The notes: generated by a model not told the origin, from the sequence alone. A stretch of 5,744 bases of DNA from Bacteroidales bacterium (GCA_004557565.1 SFGS01000097.1:1-5744); one strand, 5' to 3'; numbered from the stretch's first letter, positions 1 through 5,532 are shown. Translations and numbers: made by a program.

Positions 1-31
1 AAGATAGGTGAAAAATCTGACATGGCAAAAT

Positions 32-56
32 CCTGAGCAACTTTTTGTTGCTCAGG
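32..56. terminator. Perfect stem-loop, possible terminator of a gene to the left
   Basis: A perfect 10-bp stem (CCTGAGCAAC / GTTGCTCAGG) closes a TTTTT loop. The + side is followed by TACTTATAAAT, which is a poor U-tract; the - side is followed by ATTTTG. It could end a + transcript arriving from outside the window or a - transcript, so direction is not decided. Only the hairpin is directly seen; the terminator role is inferred. Confidence 0.45.
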
Positions 57-255
57 TACTTATAAATAAAGTTAAATCAAAGTGTTGCGGAATTAAGGTA
101 TAATAGGAATTATCCTGATTCCGTAGAAAATCCACCGATAGGAACGGAAACAAAAGCAGTGGCAGCCATCGGAGATGGCTTTGGCTTCAAATTTCATTTT
201 TGGCGGGATTTTACATATATTTTGCACAAATTGGTGCTTTTTCACGAAAAATCAT
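57..255. other. Non-coding stretch with two small inverted repeats
   Basis: I find no convincing gene here. Two stem-loops can be read. The first (88-123) has outer arms CGGAAT / ATTCCG and inner arms AGG-T-ATAAT / ATTATCCT, with one bulged T. The second (164-180) is a perfect 7-bp stem AGCCATC / GATGGCT with a GGA loop. Neither has a following T-run, so neither is a standard terminator. They may be leader or repeat structures, or remnants of decayed sequence. Confidence 0.4.
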
Positions 256-263
256 TATATTTG
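231..263 (+). promoter_or_regulatory. Probable Bacteroidetes promoter of the GYF_2/DUF805 gene
   Basis: TATATTTG at 256-263 matches the Bacteroidetes -7 consensus TAnnTTTG exactly. A weak -33 partner, TTGG, sits at 231-234, 21 bases upstream of the -7 element. Transcription would start near 270, leaving an AT-rich leader of about 40 bases before the ATG at 311. The leader AAAATACTAAAACCGTAAGACT has no Shine-Dalgarno sequence, as is usual in this phylum. The -7 match is seen directly; activity is inferred. Confidence 0.5.
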
Positions 264-310
264 CAAAAGAAAGATTATCAATTTCATTAAAATACTAAAA
301 CCGTAAGACT

Positions 311-940
311 ATGAAGTATTACCTTAACACCAATGGTCAGCAAGGTGGACCATTCGAATTGTCAGAACTGCTCATCAACGGACTGACTCCACAATCATAC
401 GTTTGGAACGAGACCATGACAAACTGGGCTCCTGCCATGCAAGTGCCAGAAGTGGCCGCGTTGCTCCAACAGCAACAACCAGCACCACCTGCATTCGACC
501 AGCAGCCCCCTATTCCACCACAACCAGAAGCTCCACAACAGCCACAATACGGTTACCAACAACCACAGTACGGCTATCAGCAACCACAGCAGCCACAATA
601 TGGCTATCAGCCTCAGCCAAAGTCGATGGACTTCGGCGAAGCAATCAAAGTGTGCTTCAATAAGTTTGCCAACTTTGAAGGTCGCGCTCGCCGCTCGGAA
701 TTTTGGTGGTTCCAACTTTTCACCTACATCATTTCCTCTTTGACTTGCGGTATTGGCGGTCTCGTGCTTCTGCTGCCCACCATCGCCGTAACCGCACGCC
801 GTCTCCACGACACTGGTCGTAGCGGTTGGTTGCAGCTTCTCATGTTCATCCCTATTGTCGGCTATGTATTGATTATCATTTGGACTGTTCAAGATTCTGA
901 CCCTGGCACCAACGAATATGGTCCTAACCCAAAAGTATAA
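311..940 (+). CDS. GYF_2-DUF805 membrane protein with proline/glutamine-rich linker
   Basis: This 209-residue protein has three parts. Residues 1-50 (MKYYLNTNGQQGGPFELSEL, then W32, W39 and P41) look like a GYF_2 domain, a small fold often joined to membrane proteins in Bacteroidetes. Residues 53-104 are a disordered linker rich in Q, P and Y, with three QPQYGYQ repeats. Residues 105-209 are a DUF805 domain: GRARRSEFWWF (124-134), ARRLHDTGRSGW (162-173) and DSDPGTNEYGPNP (195-207) are its hallmarks. Hydrophobic segments lie at about 135-160 and 174-192. There is no signal peptide, so the GYF_2 part is probably cytoplasmic. The membrane region looks shorter than in many DUF805 proteins, which often have an extra helix pair. 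The function of DUF805 is unknown. GYF domains in general bind proline-rich peptides, so self-binding to the linker is conceivable but speculative. Confidence 0.9.
   Translation: MKYYLNTNGQQGGPFELSELLINGLTPQSYVWNETMTNWAPAMQVPEVAALLQQQQPAPPAFDQQPPIPPQPEAPQQPQYGYQQPQYGYQQPQQPQYGYQPQPKSMDFGEAIKVCFNKFANFEGRARRSEFWWFQLFTYIISSLTCGIGGLVLLLPTIAVTARRLHDTGRSGWLQLLMFIPIVGYVLIIIWTVQDSDPGTNEYGPNPKV
539..610 (+). repeat. In-frame coding repeat, three QPQYGYQ units
   Basis: Residues 77-83, 84-90 and 94-100 each read QPQYGYQ, with a QPQ insert before the third. The codons differ between units (TAC/TAT, GGT/GGC, CAA/CAG). The peptide repeat is therefore conserved while the DNA has drifted, which suggests selection on the protein rather than a recent duplication. 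Tyr/Gly/Gln/Pro repeats of this type are flexible and sometimes sticky. Confidence 0.85.
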
Positions 941-955
941 CCGATAGCGGTAAAA

Positions 956-980
956 AATTCGAGATATTGAACATCGAATT
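956..980. repeat. Small inverted repeat in the gap before the deiminase gene
   Basis: AATTCGA (956-962) and TCGAATT (974-980) are perfect 7-bp arms around an 11-base loop, ending 17 bases before the ATG at 998. No T-run follows, so it does not look like a terminator. I see no TAnnTTTG promoter in the 57-bp gap. Read-through from the upstream gene, with this element as an operator or RNA hairpin, is possible but unproven. Confidence 0.3.
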
Positions 981-997
981 GTCTAATAGCAAAGAGT

Positions 998-1957
998 ATG
1001 ATAATATCAAAAGATAACTTCGTAACGGATAACATGACCAATACGGTTTGTTATTCCAGTCTTCTACCTAAAGAGAGCAGCGGGTTGGATCCTCAGTTAA
1101 GAGAAAAGATGTATGCTGCATTGAAAGAGTCTGTTAAGACCTTTAAGCACTATGATCTGTATAACACTCGTGACATCTGGTCAAGAGATTATATGCCAGT
1201 GCAACTGACGCAAGATCTCTTTCTGAACTACACCTATAGCCCGGATTATCTTAGCGACCATAAAACTTATATCACAAACTGGTTGCTACACAAAGTACAT
1301 ACTCGCAAGGCTGACAAGCTTAATCTTAATGTTGTTACAATCCCTCTTATTCTTGATGGAGGCAATGTGATCAAGGCTATCGACAAGTTTGGTAAACCAA
1401 CAATCATCATGTGTAGCAAAGTTTTGAATGAGAACAAACTATCCAAAGAGGAACTTACAGACTTGTGGGACCAATTCTTTGATAATCAGATTCGTCTTAT
1501 TCTGATCGAATGGGAAGGAGAAGATGAAAACCCGATTGGACATGCCGATGGAATGGTTAGATATATCACAGAAGGAAAAGTTCTGATTACAAATTACTGT
1601 GATTTGGACGATGAAGAACGTCTGAGTGAGCCACTGAAAGAATACTTTGATATTGAACGTCTGCACTTTGGAGATATTGAAGGAATCAAAGGTACCAAGA
1701 TGTGGAGCCTCTTGAAATCAAAAAGTTGGGGATACATTAATTTTCTACAAGTTGGTAAACATATTATCGTTCCAAAATTAGATTGGGATGAACTCAACAA
1801 AGTAGCTGTGCAACAAATCCAGCAAGCTTTTGGAGCTTCTTATGAAGTAGAGCTTATAGATTGTGATATGACTCAAATTCTAGAGAATCCCGATGTGAAC
1901 GCTAATAGTGGCGGTGGTCTGAATTGTTTGACATGGACTTTGTTCAGCGCAGAATAA
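998..1957 (+). CDS. Agmatine/peptidylarginine deiminase-family protein (PAD_porph)
   Basis: The 319-residue product belongs to the guanidino-group-modifying superfamily (PF04371-like), whose members hydrolyse agmatine to N-carbamoylputrescine or deiminate arginine. The motifs appear in order: TRDIWSRDYMP (57-67, with D64), LDGGN (119-123), GHADGMVRY (181-189, with H182 and D184) and SGGGLNCLTW (304-313), where C310 is the expected nucleophile. There is no signal peptide, so it should be cytosolic, unlike secreted Porphyromonas PPAD. It is somewhat shorter than typical agmatine deiminases. The final motif has Asn before Cys where the family usually has His, and the chain ends nine residues later without the usual QQxP-like tail. 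No N-carbamoylputrescine amidase gene is adjacent. A start at M13 (1034) is possible, but the first ATG fits the leader well. The gene is AT-richer than its neighbours. The family is fairly certain; the substrate is not. Confidence 0.85.
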   Translation: MIISKDNFVTDNMTNTVCYSSLLPKESSGLDPQLREKMYAALKESVKTFKHYDLYNTRDIWSRDYMPVQLTQDLFLNYTYSPDYLSDHKTYITNWLLHKVHTRKADKLNLNVVTIPLILDGGNVIKAIDKFGKPTIIMCSKVLNENKLSKEELTDLWDQFFDNQIRLILIEWEGEDENPIGHADGMVRYITEGKVLITNYCDLDDEERLSEPLKEYFDIERLHFGDIEGIKGTKMWSLLKSKSWGYINFLQVGKHIIVPKLDWDELNKVAVQQIQQAFGASYEVELIDCDMTQILENPDVNANSGGGLNCLTWTLFSAE

Positions 1958-1975
1958 TCATATACTCAAAATAAG

Positions 1976-2013
1976 AATATGGCTGTCTACACAAATGTAT
2001 AGGCAGCCATATT
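1976..2013. terminator. Bidirectional-type terminator after the deiminase gene
   Basis: Perfect 10-bp arms AATATGGCTG (1976-1985) and CAGCCATATT (2004-2013) can be extended inward by several more pairs. The hairpin lies 18 bases after the deiminase stop codon. T-rich sequence follows on the + side (TTTATAATT) and CTTATTTT on the - side, so it could end convergent transcripts. Its right edge meets the stop codon of the small minus-strand ORF at 2013-2138. Confidence 0.65.
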
Positions 2014-2138
2014 TATAATTGCTTTGTTGTAGTATTCAATAGTTTGTCAATATTGAAAGTGAATGTGTAATCATTCTGAACGTTCTCAATCATGATTGGC
2101 ATCATTACAGTCATAGTTTTACCGACAAGTGAATACAT
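2013..2138 (-). CDS. Possible 41-codon minus-strand gene or gene remnant
   Basis: On the minus strand an ATG at 2138-2136 opens a 41-codon frame ending in TAA at 2015-2013. The peptide begins MYSLVGKTMTVMMPIMIENV and continues with NDYTFTFNIDKLLNTTTKQL. The alternating polar and hydrophobic residues look like beta strands of a real protein C-terminus. The frame stays open seven codons upstream of the ATG, then meets a TGA. Its end coincides with the shared terminator at 1976-2013, as expected for a gene convergent with the deiminase. I do not recognise the family. It may be a truncated remnant, a true small protein or chance. No minus-strand promoter is evident. Confidence 0.3.
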   Translation of the reverse strand: MYSLVGKTMTVMMPIMIENVQNDYTFTFNIDKLLNTTTKQL

Positions 2139-2141
2139 ATC

Positions 2142-2179
2142 AAGCTGTGTCGCAAATCATAAAGCGGCACAGCTTTTTT
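2142..2179 (+). terminator. Strong rho-independent terminator, + strand
   Basis: The 12-bp arms AAGCTGTGTCGC (2142-2153) and GCGGCACAGCTT (2164-2175) pair with one G-U, around a 10-base A-rich loop, and a run of six T (2174-2179) overlaps the end of the stem. This is a classic intrinsic terminator reading rightward. The nearest + gene, the deiminase, ends 184 bases earlier and already has a hairpin, so this is either a back-up or ends an unannotated short RNA from 2014-2141. Confidence 0.75.
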
Positions 2180-2200
2180 GTGTGCATAATTCCACCTAAA

Positions 2201-2235
2201 TTCGGCAAAAAATCCAATAAATGGGCACTGCCGAA
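2201..2235. repeat. Inverted repeat upstream of the CoA-transferase promoter
   Basis: TTCGGCA (2201-2207) and TGCCGAA (2229-2235) form perfect 7-bp arms 21 bases apart, ending 18 bases before the -33 element of the gene-3 promoter. The position would suit a regulator site, but the match is short and I cannot name a regulator. Confidence 0.3.
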
Positions 2236-2253
2236 AAATGGTCGTGCTATAAT

Positions 2254-2284
2254 TTTGCCAATTCTCATAAAATGAGTAATTTTG
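2254..2284 (+). promoter_or_regulatory. Consensus Bacteroidetes promoter of the CoA-transferase gene
   Basis: TTTG at 2254-2257, a 19-base spacer, then TAATTTTG at 2277-2284 match the -33/-7 consensus TTTG-N19-TAnnTTTG. Transcription should start about 2290, giving an A-rich leader of roughly 45 bases before the ATG at 2338. A small palindrome, CTCAT-AAA-ATGAG (2264-2276), fills the spacer and could bind a repressor. A second TAATTTTG at 2250-2257 overlaps the -33 box but has no -33 partner. Confidence 0.75.
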
Positions 2285-2337
2285 AATGATAAAATCAGAA
2301 TGCAAAACTACAAAACTATAACTAAATCAACACTAAA

Positions 2338-3837
2338 ATGATTTATCCAATTTTAACTCCAGAAGAAGCTGCCGATTATATTCAAAATGGCATGAATATC
2401 GGCGTGTCTGGTTTCACTATTCCTGGTAATGTAAAGGTGATTCCACCTGCCATTGCAAAGAAAGCTATCCGTGAACATGAAGCAGGTCGCGAATTTAAAG
2501 TAAACATCTACAGCGGTGCATCGACCAACGACTACACCGACGGTGAACTCTCTCGCGCTCACGCTCTTAACTACCGCACTCCTTATCAGTCGCTCCCTGA
2601 AGTGCGCAACCGCATCAACGCTGGCGAAGTGCACTACAACGACCGCCACTTGAGCGAACTTGCACAAGAATTCCGCTATGGCTACTATGGCAAGATGGAC
2701 GTGGCTTTGATTGAAGTGCAAAGCATAACCGACGATGGCGAAATCGTGTTGGGTACCGCAGTTGGTAACTCTCCAACATGGCTCAAACTCGCCGACAAGG
2801 TGATTATCGAGCTCAACGACCAAATTCCTGAAAGCATCAAGGGCTTGCACGACATTTTGTTGCCACTCGACCCACCTTACCGTCGCGAAATTCCTATCTA
2901 TTCTGCTCACGACCGCGCTGGTTCAATCGTGGCTCACGTCGACCCAAAGAAGGTGCTCGGTGTGGTAAAGACCAGTATGCCACTGGGTATGCCAAGCAAG
3001 TTCTCGCCAGTTGACGAAGAAACTGCAAAGATTGGTAAAAACGTGTGCGATTTCTTGGTAAGCGAAATGAAGAATGGCCGTATGCCAAAAACATTCCTTC
3101 CTATCCAATCTGGTGTGGGCAACATTGCCAACGCAGTGCTCAACGCTCTTGAAGAAAGCACCGACATTCCACCATTCGAAATGTACACCGAGGTGATGCA
3201 AGACAGCGTATTGAAGTTGCTCAAGAGCGGCCGATGCAAATTTGCAAGTACCTGCTCTCTTACACTTTCAGGCGAAGCAATGTCAGACTTGTTTGCAAAC
3301 ATCGACACCTTGCACGACAAGATTCTTATGCGTCCATCTGAAATCAGCAACAACCCTGAGGTTATCCGCCGTATAGGTGTGGTGTCAATGAACACCGCAA
3401 TCGAAGTCGATATCTTCGGTAACGTGAACTCTTCACACGTGAACGGCAGTCGCTTGATGAACGGTATCGGTGGTAGCGGCGACTTCACTCGCAACGCTTA
3501 CACCAGTATCTTCATGTGCCCATCAATCAAGAAGAACGACTGCATCAGCACCATCGTTCCTATGGTTACACACGTCGACCACACTATCCACTCTGTTGAC
3601 ATCATCGTTACAGACCAAGGCGTTGCCGACCTTCGCTTCAAAGACCCACTGCAAGCAGCAGAGGAAATCATCGAAAAGGCAGCACACCCAACCTACCGCC
3701 CATTGCTCCGCGAATACCTCGCAATAGCAAAGGCAAACGGTGGTGGTCACATCTATCAGAGCCAACGCTACGCACTCGAATTCCACCGTGCGCTCGCAGA
3801 AGAAGGCGATATGCGTAAAGCCAACTTCAACAAATAA
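2338..3837 (+). CDS. Acetyl-CoA hydrolase/transferase-family CoA-transferase (succinate/propionate:acetate type)
   Basis: This 499-residue cytosolic enzyme is full length for the Cat1/AarC/ScpC family, which moves CoA between carboxylic acids such as succinate, acetate and propionate through a glutamyl-CoA intermediate. The N-terminal half (GVSGFTIPGNVKVIP, 22-36; the MDVALIEV strand, 120-127) and the C-terminal half are the two Rossmann-like CoA-transferase folds. QSGVGNIANAV (257-267) is the glycine-rich CoA loop. YTEVMQD (283-289) holds E285, the expected catalytic glutamate. GIGGSGDFTRNAY (376-388) is the oxyanion and CoA-binding loop. HSVDIIVTDQGVADLR (418-433) is the conserved C-terminal motif. 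In Bacteroidales such an enzyme serves succinate and propionate fermentation or acetate recycling. The codons favour C- and G-ending triplets, consistent with high expression. It has its own promoter and terminator, so it is probably monocistronic. The exact acid pair cannot be read from the sequence. Confidence 0.93.
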   Translation: MIYPILTPEEAADYIQNGMNIGVSGFTIPGNVKVIPPAIAKKAIREHEAGREFKVNIYSGASTNDYTDGELSRAHALNYRTPYQSLPEVRNRINAGEVHYNDRHLSELAQEFRYGYYGKMDVALIEVQSITDDGEIVLGTAVGNSPTWLKLADKVIIELNDQIPESIKGLHDILLPLDPPYRREIPIYSAHDRAGSIVAHVDPKKVLGVVKTSMPLGMPSKFSPVDEETAKIGKNVCDFLVSEMKNGRMPKTFLPIQSGVGNIANAVLNALEESTDIPPFEMYTEVMQDSVLKLLKSGRCKFASTCSLTLSGEAMSDLFANIDTLHDKILMRPSEISNNPEVIRRIGVVSMNTAIEVDIFGNVNSSHVNGSRLMNGIGGSGDFTRNAYTSIFMCPSIKKNDCISTIVPMVTHVDHTIHSVDIIVTDQGVADLRFKDPLQAAEEIIEKAAHPTYRPLLREYLAIAKANGGGHIYQSQRYALEFHRALAEEGDMRKANFNK

Positions 3838-3867
3838 TCCACAACGAAAACTCAACAAGTTCTCTAT

Positions 3868-3902
3868 AAGTCTCGCTTTCCACCCCGGAAAGCGAGGCTT
3901 TT
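3868..3902 (+). terminator. Intrinsic terminator of the CoA-transferase gene
   Basis: A 14-bp stem (arms 3868-3881 and 3887-3900, core CTCGCTTTCC / GGAAAGCGAG, one G-U pair) with an ACCCC loop starts 30 bases after the stop codon. TTTT at 3899-3902 and further pyrimidines follow. Position and shape fit a rho-independent terminator. Confidence 0.8.
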
Positions 3903-3943
3903 CCTTTCCACCACACCCCCACTTCTCCACCCACCCCACACCA

Positions 3944-3976
3944 TCCGACCTGTCTGACGAGTCAGACAAGTCCGAC
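3944..3976. repeat. Palindromic TCCGAC/TGTCTGAC intergenic repeat
   Basis: TGTCTGAC (3951-3958) and GTCAGACA (3961-3968) are perfect arms around a GA centre. With two mismatches the arms extend to 3944-3958 and 3961-3975. TCCGAC also recurs directly at 3944-3949 and 3971-3976. Arrays of this GTCnGAC kind are scattered between genes in Bacteroidetes genomes as I remember them, so this looks like one unit of a dispersed intergenic repeat. Confidence 0.55.
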
Positions 3977-3981
3977 CATCC

Positions 3982-4015
3982 CCACAAACCAAAGGGACGG
4001 TTCTAATGGTTTGTG
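3982..4015. repeat. Dispersed repeat, copy 1 (with hairpin arms CACAAACCA/TGGTTTGTG)
   Basis: Bases 3982-4004 are identical to 5649-5671, a 23-base match in the same orientation and too long to be chance in a window this size. Here the unit forms perfect 9-bp arms at 3983-3991 and 4007-4015 around a 15-base loop containing GGGACGG. It appears to be a short palindromic intergenic element present at least twice locally. Confidence 0.75.
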
Positions 4016-4028
4016 AAAAATCGGCCAA

Positions 4029-4117
4029 TCGGGCGAAAACGGTAAAAAATCTATCGTTTTAGCCCATTCAAAGCCTCTATCGGGCGAAAACGATTAAAAA
4101 ATCACCGTTTTAGCCCA
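4029..4117. repeat. Nested double inverted repeat (A-B'-B-A')
   Basis: Two 38-base units (4029-4066 and 4080-4117) share TCGGGCGAAAACG at the left and CGTTTTAGCCCA at the right. Each can fold alone. However, the differing inner bases match across units: A (4031-4043, ending ACGGT) pairs with A' (4104-4116, starting ACCGT), and B' (4053-4065, starting ATCGT) pairs with B (4082-4094, ending ACGAT). Each 13-bp pair has only one mismatch, at the same place. Symmetric 9-base A-rich internal loops and a 16-base tip complete one long hairpin. It lies between the terminator of gene 3 and the promoter of gene 4. No family is recognised. Confidence 0.7.
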
Positions 4118-4167
4118 GTTGACGGAATTTTTGGATTTTTCAAGGATGAAATTTGAGGGATTTTTTT

Positions 4168-4196
4168 TACTTTTGGTGAAGATTAACTAACCAAAA
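4168..4196 (+). promoter_or_regulatory. Probable promoter of the SGNH hydrolase gene with overlapping inverted repeat
   Basis: TACTTTTG at 4168-4175 matches the -7 consensus TAnnTTTG. No TTTG lies at the right distance upstream, so the -33 box is weak or missing. Perfect 7-bp arms TTTTGGT (4171-4177) and ACCAAAA (4190-4196) overlap the -7 element and the likely start point. This would suit an operator or a 5' hairpin in the leader of about 35 bases. Role inferred from position only. Confidence 0.5.
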
Positions 4197-4217
4197 CTAC
4201 TGAAATACTATTGTGAG

Positions 4218-5300
4218 ATGAAACGGATTTTTTGTTCATTGATTTTGTGGGGAGTGGTGGCTCTGATGAGTGTGGCTGCTCCGAAACTGAAGTTTTATGA
4301 CGCCCAGCAGTTTACCTTGGTGGGTAAATTGATGCCTGGCACATTCAACCCCTATCACCGTATCGACACAGTGAAATACAAGGGCTTCGACAAGAAGGAG
4401 TTGCTGCAAGTGCGAGAGTCGGCTGGCATGTCGATTGCGTTCAAAACCTCAAGCCGCACCATAGCGGTGAGATGCGAGTTTGGCGATGTGGAATGGCCTC
4501 AAAACAGCACCGGCATCGCTGCACACGGCTTCGACATCTATATCAAGAAAGATGGCGCATGGCGTTGGGCTGGTTCGGGCGCACGCTCGCAGGAGACGCT
4601 CAACAAGGCGCTCAACCTCGCCACCAGCATGGACGGCACCGAACACGAGTGCTTGCTCTATTTGCCGCTGTTTGCCGAGGTGAACAAGTTGGAGATTGGC
4701 GTTGATGCCGATGCTCCTATTGCCCCATCACCCAATCCTTTCCGCCACCGTATTGCCATTTTCGGCTCCAGCTTCACACACGGCACAAGCACCAGCCGCC
4801 CAGGTCTCACCTACCCTGCCCAATTCTGCCGAATGACAGGGCTTCAGCTACTCGGTTTGGGGTGCAGCGGCCACAGCAAACTCCAGCCCTACTTTGCCGA
4901 GGCACTTGCCGATGTGGATGCCGACGCTTTCATTTTCGACAGTTTCTCGAATCCCACAGCCAAGGAAATCAAGGAACGCCTGTTCCCTTTCATCGAACGC
5001 TTGCAAAAGGCGCACCCCGGCAAACCGCTGATTTTCCAGCAGACTATCGACCGTGAATATTGCGCCTTCAACACCGCCCGCGCAAAATCTGAGGCAGAGA
5101 AAAAGGAGATGGCCGAAACGCTGATGGCAGAGGCTGTGAAGAAGTATAAAGATGTGTATTTCATTTACCCCAACGCCACCAGCCCCGACCACGAGGCATC
5201 GGTAGATGGCATTCACCCCACCAACTACGGCTACACGCTCTGGGCAAAATCCATCGTTCCCCAAGTGCTTGAAATCCTCGCCAAATACGGCATAAAATAG
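4218..5300 (+). CDS. Secreted SGNH/GDSL-family hydrolase with GxDLY N-terminal domain
   Basis: This 360-residue protein begins with a signal peptide (MKRIF, hydrophobic core 6-19, likely cut after SVA at residue 20) and has no lipobox, so it should be periplasmic or secreted. Residues of about 30-165 form a beta-rich accessory domain with GFDIY (104-108) followed by WRWAGSG (115-121), the signature of the GxDLY domain (PF14607). The C-terminal catalytic domain is Lipase_GDSL_3-like (PF14606). Block I is GSSFTHG (183-189, nucleophile S185), block II has Gly in LGLGCSGH (212-219), block III is DSFSN (241-245, N245), and block V is DGIHPTNYGY (330-339, with D330 and H333). All SGNH residues are present, so it should be an active esterase, perhaps removing acyl groups from glycans. 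No glycosidase or SusC/D genes are adjacent to suggest the substrate. The GC content is fairly high, as in gene 3. Confidence 0.92.
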   Translation: MKRIFCSLILWGVVALMSVAAPKLKFYDAQQFTLVGKLMPGTFNPYHRIDTVKYKGFDKKELLQVRESAGMSIAFKTSSRTIAVRCEFGDVEWPQNSTGIAAHGFDIYIKKDGAWRWAGSGARSQETLNKALNLATSMDGTEHECLLYLPLFAEVNKLEIGVDADAPIAPSPNPFRHRIAIFGSSFTHGTSTSRPGLTYPAQFCRMTGLQLLGLGCSGHSKLQPYFAEALADVDADAFIFDSFSNPTAKEIKERLFPFIERLQKAHPGKPLIFQQTIDREYCAFNTARAKSEAEKKEMAETLMAEAVKKYKDVYFIYPNATSPDHEASVDGIHPTNYGYTLWAKSIVPQVLEILAKYGIK

Positions 5301-5439
5301 CAGTTTACGGTTCAGTGGAAAAACTCTGGGGTATAGATTATGCATTGTTGCCGAATCGTGAATGGAATCAAAAACAAAAACAAAATGATAAAATGGTTTC
5401 TTGAAAAGGTTGTATCAATCTCCCAAAACGATTTTACAT
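5301..5439. other. Non-coding stretch with a very short ORF (5385-5444)
   Basis: No convincing gene follows the hydrolase here. An ATG at 5385, preceded by an A-rich leader typical of this phylum, opens a 19-codon frame (MIKWFLEKVVSISQNDFTW) ending in TAG at 5442-5444. That stop lies inside the following palindromic element. It could be the beginning of a gene cut off by insertion of that element, a tiny amphipathic peptide, or chance. Confidence 0.25.
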
Positions 5440-5532
5440 GGTAGGGACGCGATACTTCGCGTCCGCGACAAATAACTGATATTCAATATGGTACCATAAT
5501 CATGGGCGGACGTGAAGTATCACGTCCCTACC
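5440..5532. repeat. REPIN/MITE-like inverted doublet of a GGACGYG hairpin
   Basis: Arms of 26 bases at 5440-5465 and 5507-5532 (starting GGTAGGGACG) are inverted copies with two differences. Each arm is itself a hairpin: GGACGCG / CGCGTCC around ATACTT on the left, GGACGTG / CACGTCC around AAGTAT on the right. The two differences between arms compensate each other and keep both hairpins perfect. The 41-base middle contains the 12-bp palindrome TATGGTACCATA (5487-5498). This is the architecture of REP doublets (REPINs) or a small MITE. No transposase is encoded in the window. Confidence 0.75.

Noticed and set aside
1..36. Frame 1 open from the window edge to TGA at 34-36 (KIGEKSDMAKS)
   Set aside because: Eleven residues are too few to support a gene tail. 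The stop falls inside the 32-56 hairpin, which is possible but not evidence enough.
99..104. TATAAT resembling a sigma-70 -10 box
   Set aside because: Bacteroidetes housekeeping promoters use TAnnTTTG, and this hexamer lies inside an AT-rich inverted repeat. The 256-263 element is a better candidate.
2111..2305. 64-codon minus-strand frame upstream of the CoA-transferase
   Set aside because: It spans the strong + strand terminator and the gene-3 promoter, and its sequence has no protein-like pattern.
3523..3987. Long minus-strand open frame opposite the CoA-transferase
   Set aside because: Antisense shadow of a well-supported gene. The peptide is rich in Cys, Val and Trp with no family signature, a product of the codon bias on the other strand.
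3740..4006. Open + frame of 88 codons across the end of gene 3 and the following gap
   Set aside because: It overlaps the real CoA-transferase in another frame and then runs through the terminator and palindromic repeats (SDLSDESDKSD). The apparent peptide is a translation of repeat DNA.
4029..4117. Two repeat units considered as a minimal CRISPR array
   Set aside because: There are only two units, each is internally palindromic with variable centres, the gap is 13 bases, and no cas genes are nearby.
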